DNA of 64,000 nucleotides from DATAJX01 sp036261915 (lineage in GTDB: Bacteria > Pseudomonadota > Alphaproteobacteria > UBA2136 > UBA6156). The stretch's first letter is position 1; every line of letters starts with the position of its first letter. Made by a program: the position numbers and the translations under genes. The stretch spans positions 99,142 through 163,141 of the forward strand of contig DATAJX010000001.1 in NCBI GenBank assembly GCA_036261915.1, given 5' to 3'. The notes beneath the pieces were generated by a model. That model had not been told where the DNA came from and searched no databases. It saw nothing but the letters and a program-made list of their open reading frames with translations. Positions 11,102-18,620 of this stretch are shown here, piece after piece.

Positions 11102-11914
11102 ATGCCGCATCCCATGGGCGGGTGCTGGGCAAAGCTCGAAAGGGCAAAATCCACGGTGGCCGAACTGGAAAAAAGCATCACCGATTACCTGAAGCCCGGC
11201 TCGCCCCACTTCACCATCACCTCCGGGCATTTCAATCAGTTCACCGAATTCGGCTACACCGTAGCGGGCAAACCTTTGCCGCTGTCGTTCGCGGTCATGG
11301 CGGGCGAGGTCCTGCACCACCTGCGCTCCGCGCTCGACTACGCGCTATGGGCGTTGGCCAGTCAAAAGATCGAACCCGGGCGCGACCTTCAATTTCCTTT
11401 ATGCGACAATCCCTCCGATTTTCAGGAAAAGCTCCGCCGTAAAAGCTTCAAAGGCATCAGCGAGCAGGGCAGGGCGCTTATCGAACAACTGCAACCCTAC
11501 AACAGCCAGCCCGATCCCCACCTCTCCACCTTCAAGGCCCTGTCCGAATATAACAACATCGACAAACACCGCCTGCTCCTGGTCGTCTCCGCCGCGGCGC
11601 AAATCGGCAATACCATCAAACTGGGTGATGACGGCAAGGCCACGGGTCCCACCGTGATTAAGGGTTTCGGCCCGCCCGACGAAGTCATGGTCACCGAAGA
11701 AGGTACCCGCGTGTTCACCATTTATTTCGACGGCCCCCATCCGCACGCCAACGCCCAAATGGAGATAAAGCTGAAGGCCTATTTCGCCCCCGTTCCCCAC
11801 ATCCTGCCCAAGGTCGAATTCATCTCCGGGCTGCAATTGCTGTGCGCCAACGTCGAAGATGCGCTCAAACGCCTTCAAGCTCTGTTCGATAGGGAATTCC
11901 CTCCCATGGGCTAA
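11102..11914 (+). CDS. Conserved-type hypothetical cytosolic protein
   Basis: Encodes 270 residues with no signal peptide or membrane segment. Recognisable blocks are GEVLHHLRSALDYALWALA, a 'FPLCDNPSDF' stretch, IEQLQPYNSQPDPHLSTFKALSEYNNIDKHRLLL and a late IYFDGPHPHANAQMEIKLKAYF. I recall similar blocks (LRSALDY, NIDKHR) in a scattered family of uncharacterised bacterial and phage proteins, but cannot name a function. It is 7 nt downstream of glmM, so probably co-transcribed, and ends at a strong terminator. Confidence 0.7.
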   Translation: MPHPMGGCWAKLERAKSTVAELEKSITDYLKPGSPHFTITSGHFNQFTEFGYTVAGKPLPLSFAVMAGEVLHHLRSALDYALWALASQKIEPGRDLQFPLCDNPSDFQEKLRRKSFKGISEQGRALIEQLQPYNSQPDPHLSTFKALSEYNNIDKHRLLLVVSAAAQIGNTIKLGDDGKATGPTVIKGFGPPDEVMVTEEGTRVFTIYFDGPHPHANAQMEIKLKAYFAPVPHILPKVEFISGLQLLCANVEDALKRLQALFDREFPPMG

Positions 11915-11931
11915 CTGCCCATCCAAAAAAC

Positions 11932-11960
11932 AAAAGGCCCGCCATTCCGGCGGGCCTTTT
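11932..11960 (+). terminator. Strong terminator ending the glmM operon
   Basis: A perfect 12-bp stem (AAAAGGCCCGCC/GGCGGGCCTTTT) with a 5-nt loop, followed by more T residues. Confidence 0.9.
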
Positions 11961-12067
11961 TTGTCAGCAACCTTACGCCGCCGGTCAGCTCCATTCCGCA
12001 AATGTAAGCTTGCTTACACGTGCAAATATGAAAAAGCGGCTTTGAGGCCGCCCCGACATTCCCGCAT

Positions 12068-12144
12068 CACCCGCGCATCATTCACGCTCGTTTAAAGGCC
12101 AAATCGCATCACAAGTGTACAGCTCAACATCACTCGCGCATCAC
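12068..12144. repeat. Dispersed intergenic repeat, copy 1
   Basis: This 77-bp block has a co-linear copy at 30190-30266. The two share CACCCGCGCATCAT, then CGCTCG, then TGTACAGC 48 bp from the left end, and CGCGCATCAC at the right end, with identical spacing throughout. The region from 11961 to 12154 holds no other gene I can support. The element lies directly 3' of the RuBisCO-small-subunit-like gene. Confidence 0.65.
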
Positions 12145-12154
12145 CTGCGCAGCA

Positions 12155-12493
12155 TTATTGCCCTTCTTGAGGCGTCTTGGCGATGAACGACATTTCCGTA
12201 AGCCGCGTCACCGGGTTGTAGCCATTCAGCTTCACGAAAGCATACGGGTGGCGGCGCGCGCAGCTCTCCACGTGCGCCATCAGTTGCCCGGCGGTCAGCG
12301 CCTGCGGCTGGCCCTCGGCGCCAAAGCGCGTCGGCAATATCGGCCACTGCCGCCAGTAAAAATCGGCATGGGTCGGGGTCTCGCTGAATTCGATGCTGGC
12401 CACCCAACCGTTGGCAATGAGCGTATGCGCCTGCGCCTCAATTTGCGCATTGCTCAGTGGTGGCAAAAAAGCAAAAGTTTCAAATCTTTGCAT
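12155..12493 (-). CDS. RuBisCO small-subunit homologue
   Basis: Encodes 112 residues and is recognisable along its whole length as form I RbcS. The start RFETFAFLPPLS matches the classic RFETFSYLPPLS. It continues with SIEFSET ... FYWRQW (IEFNE ... YWTMW in RbcS), a Glu/Cys pair in HVESCARRHP (EVQECRKAFP), FVKLNGYN (YIRVVGFD) and MSFIAKTP (ISFIVHKP). The length fits the short bacterial type. ATG 12493 is chosen because GAGG, overlapping the Nudix stop codon, lies 5 nt upstream; GTG 12496 is the alternative. It is the last gene of the operon with the HTH/RuBisCO fusion and the Nudix gene. RbcS only stabilises L8S8 assemblies, so a conserved copy beside a catalytically dead large subunit implies the assembly itself is kept. 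Confidence 0.9.
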   Translation of the reverse strand: MQRFETFAFLPPLSNAQIEAQAHTLIANGWVASIEFSETPTHADFYWRQWPILPTRFGAEGQPQALTAGQLMAHVESCARRHPYAFVKLNGYNPVTRLTEMSFIAKTPQEGQ

Positions 12494-12500
12494 CACGTCC

Positions 12501-12899
12501 TCAATCTATCCTGTTAATTTGTTTCAGCCAGTCGAAGATCAACACGGCGGCCCCGCCCACGCGCGGTCGGTCGGCATGGCCAAGCCACGCCATGTCGTCT
12601 ATCTCGCTCGCGGGTTTCAGCACGCCGGTGTAATCGCCGCCGTAGCAGGCAATGCGCACCAGCGTGCCTTCAGGCTTGCCGTGGGCCTGCGCTTCAAAGG
12701 TGTCCAGGTACTCCAGGTTCTCCGGCGCCAGTTGCACGTTCAGTTCTTCACCGATTTCGCGCACCAGCGCCTGCTGGTCGGTTTCACCGGCCTCGCGCTT
12801 GCCGCCCGGAATATAGTAAACCTGCTGGCCGCGGCTGCGCACCATCAGCACGCGGCGGTTCTCCACCCGCAGCCAGCCCAGCTTATCAATGCTCGCCAT
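12501..12899 (-). CDS. Nudix hydrolase in the RuBisCO-like operon
   Basis: Encodes 132 residues. The Nudix box is GKREAGETDQQALVREIGEEL, starting near residue 33: Gly, then Glu after five residues, then REIGEE, with the final Gly of the consensus replaced by Asn. The metal-binding Glu residues are present, so it should hydrolyse a nucleoside diphosphate linked to another group; the substrate cannot be read from the sequence. Its ATG shares one base with the stop of the upstream fusion gene (TAATG), and only 4 nt separate it from the small-subunit-like gene. It is thus tightly embedded between the two RuBisCO-derived genes. Confidence 0.88.
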   Translation of the reverse strand: MASIDKLGWLRVENRRVLMVRSRGQQVYYIPGGKREAGETDQQALVREIGEELNVQLAPENLEYLDTFEAQAHGKPEGTLVRIACYGGDYTGVLKPASEIDDMAWLGHADRPRVGGAAVLIFDWLKQINRID

Positions 12900-14572
12900 T
12901 ACGCGTCGTCCTCGGGTTCGTCATCGTCCTTGCGCGGCGCAAACGGCTTGATGTTATCCGGCTTGGGGGCAGGGAAGGTCTGCACCTCGCCACCGGTGGC
13001 CTTGCCCACGCCGGGGTTGGTGCCGGTCCCGCCAATCACACCGAACAGGAACGCACCCTCGTGCCAGTGGTCCAGCGCGGCCTTCAGCTCGGGGCAATAG
13101 CGCGCGGCCTTGCTCAAAATGGTGCGGCCTTCCACGGCCAGGCTCACACCCTCGTTACGGGCCTGAACCAGCGCTTCAATGGCGGTACGGTTGGCAATGG
13201 CACCGGCCTGGCTGCCCCAGGGGTGTCCCATGATGCTGCCGCCACATTGAATGACCACATGGTCGCCCATCGCATCGATCAGGCGGGGGAAGTGCCACGG
13301 GTTGTGCCCGCCGCCCACGGCCGGAATGGCCGGGTTCAACCCATGGAAAGGCTGGCTCACATAGTGCCCGGTGTCGGGCGCAGCCTGCACCAGGTCGTCG
13401 CGCAACGCGGCCATCACGCCGCTCACCTGGCGGCGGTTGGTCACGCTGCCGCGCAGCGGGCTGGCGGTGCTCACCATGTCGCAACCGGCCCAGCGCAACA
13501 GCTTGGCATGCAACTGTTCGCTCATCATGTCGCCGCTCAGGGCGCGGCCGCCCATGGCGCACAGCACCATCTCGTTCTTGCGGCACCACTCGGTCAGGCT
13601 GTGCAATGCGGCCCAGCCAATCGCCACGCTGTCCACCATCACCATGGCCATTTCCATGTCCTTGGCCCACAGCGCGCGCTCCAGCATCAGGTCAACAGTG
13701 GGTGCGGTAATATTGCAGGCATGGCTTTTAAACTCATTGGTCTCGCGCATGGCGGCATGGGCGGCTTCTGCGGCGTACCTGAAGCGCTCGCGCCAGCCGT
13801 TGGTGGGTATGCTGTGCAGCAAAACCGGGTCGGCGCAAAAATCGGCCCCGCCCACCAGGGCCTCGTACACCGCGCGGCCATATTGACGGGCACTCAACCC
13901 CTGCATGGGGCGGATGGTACAGCTCATCAGCGGGCGCCCGTGCTTGTTCATGGCATCGCGCAAGCCGCGCACGCCAAAGGCCGGGCCGCGGAAGGTCCGG
14001 GCCAGCAGTTCCGGCAATCTAATATCCATCAGCCGCGCGCCGGTGCCGGTCAGCGCCGCGCTCACCACGCTCAGCACGCCGGGCACGCTGCCGCCTTCAA
14101 TCAACAGGTGGGGCACCAGCAGGTGCAGCCGTATCCGGCGCGGGCCCACGGTCTCGGCATGGGTCACGGCGGGCTGCGGCTGGGTCGGGTCGGCATATTC
14201 CTGCGTCCAGCTGTCCACCCATACGCCTTGCATGGCGCTGCTTATCAGCTTGCTGGCGCTGGCGGGGGTGTGGTCCGTATCGGCCAGTTCCAGCACGGCG
14301 GTTAAAGCGGTCTCCGGGCTCAGCACGGCCGAAGCCCCGCCACCCACCACCGGCACATTATCCGCCTGCGGCGCCACCAAACTGTCCAGCGGCACCCCCA
14401 GCGCCCGGGCGATCTTCACCACGCTGCCAAAACCGGGGTTGGTATGCCCGCTCAATATCCGGCTCAGGCTGGCCATGCTCACGCCACTGGCCCGCGCCAG
14501 CTCGGCCGAGCTCATGCCCTTGCCCGCCAACAATTCCTTAATAACGTCGCCCAAGTTTTCCGAATGTATCAT
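12899..14572 (-). CDS. XRE-family HTH fused to a RuBisCO large-subunit-like domain
   Basis: Encodes 557 residues. Residues about 7-66 form an XRE/Cro helix-turn-helix (KGMSSAELARASGVSMASLSR, then ILSGHTNPGFGSVVKIARALGV). Residues about 85-511 align with form I RbcL: GRPLMSCTIRPMQGLSARQY (RbcL [20 protein letters not shown]), YGRAVYEALVGGADF, GWRERF, RALWAKDM, RDDLVQ, NPWHFPRL, GGSIMGHPWG and ANRTAIEALVQARNEG. By my alignment the catalytic residues are gone: K175 is R221, K177 is M223, carbamylated K201 is A247, D203 is P249, E204 is V250, and N123, H294 and loop-6 K334 are lost. W66 and the phosphate-site glycines (G380, G381, G403, G404) remain. A Gly-rich, acidic tail follows. ATG 14572 is preferred because a promoter abuts it; ATG 14638, with an AGG 8 nt upstream, is the alternative. 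Probable ligand-sensing regulator. Confidence 0.9.
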   Translation of the reverse strand: MIHSENLGDVIKELLAGKGMSSAELARASGVSMASLSRILSGHTNPGFGSVVKIARALGVPLDSLVAPQADNVPVVGGGASAVLSPETALTAVLELADTDHTPASASKLISSAMQGVWVDSWTQEYADPTQPQPAVTHAETVGPRRIRLHLLVPHLLIEGGSVPGVLSVVSAALTGTGARLMDIRLPELLARTFRGPAFGVRGLRDAMNKHGRPLMSCTIRPMQGLSARQYGRAVYEALVGGADFCADPVLLHSIPTNGWRERFRYAAEAAHAAMRETNEFKSHACNITAPTVDLMLERALWAKDMEMAMVMVDSVAIGWAALHSLTEWCRKNEMVLCAMGGRALSGDMMSEQLHAKLLRWAGCDMVSTASPLRGSVTNRRQVSGVMAALRDDLVQAAPDTGHYVSQPFHGLNPAIPAVGGGHNPWHFPRLIDAMGDHVVIQCGGSIMGHPWGSQAGAIANRTAIEALVQARNEGVSLAVEGRTILSKAARYCPELKAALDHWHEGAFLFGVIGGTGTNPGVGKATGGEVQTFPAPKPDNIKPFAPRKDDDEPEDDA

Positions 14573-14608
14573 GTTGCGTTTATGGAATACCCCTTGCAAA
14601 TACGCAAC
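14573..14608. promoter_or_regulatory. Inverted-repeat operator framing the fusion-gene promoter
   Basis: GTTGCGT (14573-14579) and ACGCAAC (14602-14608) are perfect 7-bp arms about 29 bp apart centre to centre. A further GGTTGC copy on the minus strand lies at 14648-14643. One arm contains the predicted -35 and the other the bases between -10 and ATG, the expected place for an autoregulatory XRE operator. Confidence 0.55.
14579..14607 (-). promoter_or_regulatory. Predicted leaderless promoter of the RuBisCO-like operon
   Basis: On the minus strand TTGCGT (14607-14602), a 17-bp spacer and CATAAA (14584-14579) are followed by 6 nt and ATG 14572. This is the same geometry as the tilS, ppiD, lipB and wecC promoters here. 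Confidence 0.5.
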
Positions 14609-14750
14609 CAAAAAACCGCCTTTTCCGGCAAGTCTCATGTAAGCAACCTAAAAAAACTGTGTGTTTATGGCCAAAAAAGCCCAAAAACCCATTGTCCTGC
14701 AAGCAAGGCTTTGGCATGTATGCACCGTTAATAACCTAAGGAGTACATAC

Positions 14751-15359
14751 ATGAAGCAAGTAGCAATTTTAACCGTTGTGGCAGCAGGCCTTATCGCAAG
14801 CAACGCCATGGCAACCGACGGCGCCTACATGGGCGTGCAGGGCGGTTATAGCTCGATCAAGGCCAAGCAAGAAGGCAACCTGAACGGCGCCGGCCTCAGC
14901 GATACCAACAACGCCGACGGCGCACAGCTGGGTGTGTACGGTGGTTACGGTAAAACCTTCAACAATGTTTATCTGGGCGCCGAAGTCGAAGCCAACGGCA
15001 CCAACAACAGCATGGATCCCAACTACAGCGGCAACGCCACCAAGTTCAAGCAGGAGTACAACTACGGCGCCGCAGCGCGTGTGGGCTATAACTACAACGA
15101 TTGCCTGATGCCCTACGTTCGCGCCGGTGTTACCCGTGCCAAGTTCAACCAGGTGGGCGGCAACCTCGACGACAGCCAAACCAAAACCGGCTTCGCCCCG
15201 GGCGTGGGTCTCGAATACCACGTGGCCGACCACATGAGCGTACGCGGCGAACTGGTCAGCACCTACTACGGCCGCATGGACAGCTCCAACAGCACCTCGG
15301 GCGTCAGCAGCAAGCTGAACGACCGCGTGGCCCGCGTCGGTCTCACCTACAACTTCTAA
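14751..15359 (+). CDS. Outer-membrane beta-barrel protein
   Basis: Encodes 202 residues. A signal peptide (MKQVAILTVVAAGLIASNAMA) is followed by glycine- and aromatic-rich alternating strands starting GAYMGVQGGYSSIKAK, and the chain ends in VARVGLTYNF, with the terminal Phe typical of BAM substrates. It fits the OmpA/OmpW-like eight-stranded 'OMP_b-brl' type, with no peptidoglycan-binding domain. AAGGAG lies 7 nt before ATG 14751. It is divergent from the HTH/RuBisCO fusion, so the shared intergenic region, with its GTTGC half-sites, could couple their regulation. Confidence 0.85.
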   Translation: MKQVAILTVVAAGLIASNAMATDGAYMGVQGGYSSIKAKQEGNLNGAGLSDTNNADGAQLGVYGGYGKTFNNVYLGAEVEANGTNNSMDPNYSGNATKFKQEYNYGAAARVGYNYNDCLMPYVRAGVTRAKFNQVGGNLDDSQTKTGFAPGVGLEYHVADHMSVRGELVSTYYGRMDSSNSTSGVSSKLNDRVARVGLTYNF

Positions 15360-15383
15360 CGAAGTTACCGTTACCTATCCAAA

Positions 15384-15410
15384 AAAACCGGCCTGTGGGG
15401 GCCGGTTTTT
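15384..15410 (+). terminator. Terminator after the beta-barrel gene
   Basis: A 10-bp stem (AAAACCGGCC/GGCCGGTTTT) with a 6-nt loop and a trailing T-run, just before the tRNA gene. Confidence 0.85.
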
Positions 15411-15417
15411 AAATTTC

Positions 15418-15494
15418 TGGTGGCGCCTCACGGATTCGAACCGCGGACACGAGGATTATGATTCCTCTGCTCTAACCAACTGAGCTAAGGCGCC
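15418..15494 (-). tRNA. tRNA with CAU anticodon, probably elongator tRNA-Met
   Basis: A 77-nt cloverleaf on the minus strand: acceptor GGCGCCT/AGGCGCC, D-arm TAGCTCAGTTGGTTAGAGC, anticodon arm GAGGA-ATCATAA-TCCTC, T-arm GGTTCGAATCC, and an encoded CCA. The anticodon is CAU. The GGAATCATAATCC arm is typical of elongator tRNA-Met. A tRNA-Ile2 (the TilS substrate, also CAU) cannot be fully excluded without a dedicated model. Confidence 0.9.
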
Positions 15495-15597
15495 ACACGG
15501 GGCGATAGGTAGCCTTACTGCCATAAAGTGTCAACAAGGCGTTCACAATTAGCCAATAAAAGGCTACATTGCGCGCCTTATATAGAGAAAAGACCCC

Positions 15598-16860
15598 ATG
15601 CAGCGCACCGCCTACTTCCTTAAAACCACCAAAGACGTCGCCAAAACCGAAGTCAGCCGCAATGCGCAACTGCTCATCCGCGCGGGTATGGTCAACCAGT
15701 TGATGGCCGGGGCCTACAGCTATTTGCCGCTGGGCCTGCGGGTGCTCACCAAAATCGAAAACATCATCCGCGACGAAATGAACAGGCTCGGCGCCGGCGA
15801 GTTGCTTATGCCCGCGCTGCAACCGCGCGAGATATGGGACGTCACCGGCCGCTGGGATAAGATAGACGTGCTTTTCAAGCTCAAGGGTGCGGGCGATCGC
15901 GACCTGGCACTGGGCCCCACGCACGAAGAAGTTATCACCCCGCTGGCCGCCACGGTCATCAACAGCTACCGCGACCTGCCCACCGCCGTTTACCAGGTGC
16001 AAACCAAGTTCCGGAATGAGGCCCGTGCCAAAAGCGGCCTGCTGCGCGGGCGCGAATTCCGTATGAAAGACATGTACAGCTTCCACGCCACGCAGGAAGA
16101 CCTCGATGCCTTTTACGAAAAGGCGACCGAAGCCTACCAGCGCATCTACCAGCGCGTGGGGCTGGGCGATTTAACGTTGCGTACTTTCGCCTCGGGCGGC
16201 GCCTTCAGTAAATACTCGCACGAATTCCAAACGCTCACCGAAAGCGGCGAAGACATCGTTTATAAGCTTCCCAACGGCGATGCCATCAACGAAGAGATCA
16301 TCACCGAACGCGAAGCCATCGCCGACCTGATTCCAAACTATAAAGAAGGCGACGAAGCCAAACTGCAAAAAGCCAAATCCATCGAGGTCGGCAACATCTT
16401 CAAGCTCGGCACCCGCTTTTCCGAGGCCTTCAACCTTACCTACACCGATAAAGACGGCAGCGTAAAACACCCGGTCATGGGCTGCTACGGCGTCGGCCCC
16501 AGCCGCGTCATGGGTACGGTGGCCGAAGTGCTCTCCGACGAAGCCGGCCTCATCTGGCCGATGGAGATCGCGCCTTTCCACGTCGGCATCGTCAACCTGC
16601 GGGTGTCCGACGACGGCTGCAACATCGCCACCGCCAAACTGAATGATATCCTCACCGCCCAGGGGTTCGAAGTGCTGGTCGACGACCGCGACACCGGCGC
16701 GGGCGATAAATTCGCCGACATGGACCTCATAGGCCTGCCGTGGCAGGCCACCATAGGCCCCAAGGGCGTGGCGGCGGGCGAAGTGGAATGGAAAAACCGC
16801 AAAACCGGCCAAAAGCAAAGCCTGCCCATGGGCAAGTTGCCCGAAGGCTTGTCTCTTTAA
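15598..16860 (+). CDS. proS: Proline--tRNA ligase, short alphaproteobacterial form
   Basis: Encodes 420 residues. It shows class II motif 2 (TKFRNEARAKSGLLRGREFRMKDMYSFH), LGPTHEE, the catalytic-domain end VMGCYGVGPSRVMGTVAE and the C-terminal anticodon domain. It lacks the roughly 180-residue editing insertion of the long bacterial enzyme, as is usual in alphaproteobacteria. A TACATT -10-like element at 15565-15570 lies 27 nt before ATG. lolC, lolD and dnaE follow downstream, the usual order. Confidence 0.96.
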   Translation: MQRTAYFLKTTKDVAKTEVSRNAQLLIRAGMVNQLMAGAYSYLPLGLRVLTKIENIIRDEMNRLGAGELLMPALQPREIWDVTGRWDKIDVLFKLKGAGDRDLALGPTHEEVITPLAATVINSYRDLPTAVYQVQTKFRNEARAKSGLLRGREFRMKDMYSFHATQEDLDAFYEKATEAYQRIYQRVGLGDLTLRTFASGGAFSKYSHEFQTLTESGEDIVYKLPNGDAINEEIITEREAIADLIPNYKEGDEAKLQKAKSIEVGNIFKLGTRFSEAFNLTYTDKDGSVKHPVMGCYGVGPSRVMGTVAEVLSDEAGLIWPMEIAPFHVGIVNLRVSDDGCNIATAKLNDILTAQGFEVLVDDRDTGAGDKFADMDLIGLPWQATIGPKGVAAGEVEWKNRKTGQKQSLPMGKLPEGLSL

Positions 16861-16866
16861 AAAGAA

Positions 16867-16890
16867 AAACGGCCCCAGCAGGGGCCGTTT
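16867..16890. terminator. Bidirectional terminator after proS
   Basis: A perfect 10-bp stem (AAACGGCCCC/GGGGCCGTTT) with an AGCA loop. The convergent small gene ends 2 nt to the right. Confidence 0.85.
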
Positions 16891-16891
16891 C

Positions 16892-17113
16892 CTATTCAAG
16901 CCGTTTGGCCGTGGTGCACAGGCAGGTGCCGTCGGTAAACTTCAGGCACACCACCGGGTCGAGCAGGGCCTTACGGTCCTTCGGCGGGGGCTCAACGTAA
17001 TAAACCTCACCCACCTGTCCCACATAATCCCCGAATATGTCCTGAAACATCTGGGGCTGCGGGGCCTCCTTCAACTTGGCCATGTCTTTCACGGCCCAGC
17101 TACGCATACTCAT
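16892..17113 (-). CDS. Small protein of unknown function, coupled to the gene at 17110
   Basis: Encodes 73 residues beginning MSMRSWAVKDMAKLKEA and ending VCLKFTDGTCLCTTAKRLE, with three Cys. ATG 17113 overlaps the stop of the upstream 60-residue gene (ATGA) and has GGAG 8 nt upstream inside that gene. No domain recognised. Confidence 0.6.
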   Translation of the reverse strand: MSMRSWAVKDMAKLKEAPQPQMFQDIFGDYVGQVGEVYYVEPPPKDRKALLDPVVCLKFTDGTCLCTTAKRLE

Positions 17114-17292
17114 ACGGGGTTCTCCAAAAGGCGGGTGAGTTTCCAATCGCCGGTTTGCGGGTCTTTGTAATCAACCAGTACGCGTTCATCGGCCACATGC
17201 ACCACCACAGCTTCAAAGGTGCCGGAGCGAGTAGGGGTGCCGTCGGGTAAATGCAGGGTAATGGTCACCCTGCTGCCTACAATCAGGGGCAT
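17110..17292 (-). CDS. Tiny protein, possible SH3-like barrel
   Basis: Encodes 60 residues: MPLIVGSRVTITLHLPDG, then alternating polar and hydrophobic strands and FEAVVVHVADERVLVDYKDP. The pattern suggests a small beta barrel, but no family is recognised. GGAG lies 6 nt before ATG, and a TATAC-type -10 lies in the region shared with divergent lolC. Together with the 73-residue partner it forms a two-gene operon resembling small paired modules, but there is no sequence evidence for a toxin-antitoxin role. Confidence 0.55.
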   Translation of the reverse strand: MPLIVGSRVTITLHLPDGTPTRSGTFEAVVVHVADERVLVDYKDPQTGDWKLTRLLENPV

Positions 17293-17386
17293 TCAGGGCT
17301 CCGTTTGTTAAAAAGGTATCGGTTTCGTTAAGCTATTGATAGTATACATTGTAAATTGCGGCAACCCTGTGCTACCTAAAGAAATC

Positions 17387-18620
17387 ATGCCGAATTTAAT
17401 CACCACCTTCGTCGCCCGCTACGCCCGTGGCCGTCGCGGCTTCACCCGGGTGGTCACGGCCTGCAGCGTAGCGGGCATTTTGCTTGGTGTTGCGGCGCTC
17501 ATCATTGTCATGGCGGTCATGTCGGGCTTCCGCGACGAACTCATCGGCCGCATCCTTGGCATCGCAGGCCACGCCACGGTCGAAGTCGCTGGCCTCACAA
17601 CGCCCGAAGCCACCCTCATGGCGGCCGATATCAAAAACCTCAAAGGCGTTACCAGCGCAGTGCCGTATATTTCCGGGCAGGTGATGATCTCGGCCAACGG
17701 GCAGGCGGGGGGCGCCATCATCCGCGGCCTCAACGTGGCCGACATCCCCCAATCGGTGCGCAGCCACCTGCTGCAAGGCACGGCCGACCTCCAACCGGGC
17801 GACATCCTCATCGGCGAACGCCTGGCCGCCACCCTGCGCGTGGGCGTGGGCAGCGGCGTCACGCTCATTTCGCCGCAAGGCCTGCGCACGCTCATGGGCT
17901 TCGTGCCGCGCATCGAAACCTTCCGCGTCGGCGGCATCTTCAAAATCGGCATGGTGCAGTTTGATAGCGGCATGGTGCTGGGCAACATGGCCGATTTCCA
18001 AAAGTTCCTGCAGCTTGATAACCGCGTCTCGGCGCTCGAGGTCCGCGTGGCCGATCCCGAAAAGATCGAGCCGCTGGGCTGGAAGATCGGCGAAGTCGCC
18101 AGCTACCGCGCCGGCAGCAACATGGCGGTCAGCGTCAACACCTGGCAGCAGCAAAACGTCGATTTCTTCCGCGCCCTGCAGGTCGAGCGCGTCACCATGT
18201 TCATCATCCTCAGCCTCATCGTCATCGTCGCGGCCTTCACCATCATCACCGGGCAAATGATGCTGGTGAACGATAAACTGGCCGACATCGCCATCCTCCG
18301 CACCATGGGCGCCACGCGTTCCCACATCCGCCGTATCTTCCTCATGAACGGCCTGCTGCTGGGCGGCATGGGCATCGCGGGCGGCGTGCTGCTCGGCGTC
18401 ATCGTGGTGTTCAACATGACAGCCGTAGTCGGCGGCATCAAAGCTGTTACAGGCATCGAGCTGTTCCCCGCCGATGTCTACTTCCTCTCGCAACTGCCCA
18501 GCCGTCTCGACGGCACCGACATGTTCGGCATCGTCGGCATGGCGCTGTTCCTCACGCTGCTGGCCAGCTGGTATCCGGCCTGGCGTGCCGCCCAACTCGA
18601 CCCCGTGGAGTTGCTGCGCC

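Noticed and set aside
12060..12157. Short GCATCAC repeats as a CRISPR array
   Set aside because: The units are only 7-10 bp, irregularly spaced and without spacer-like segments; the block is better explained as one copy of a dispersed 77-bp repeat.
12899..14572. Reading the fusion protein as an active RuBisCO for carbon fixation
   Set aside because: The carbamylated Lys, both catalytic lysines of the TIKPK motif, the Mg-binding acids and the loop-6 Lys are all replaced, and no other Calvin-cycle gene is present in the window.
16892..17292. Calling the two micro-genes a toxin-antitoxin system
   Set aside because: Gene size and overlap fit, but neither protein shows a known toxin or antitoxin motif.
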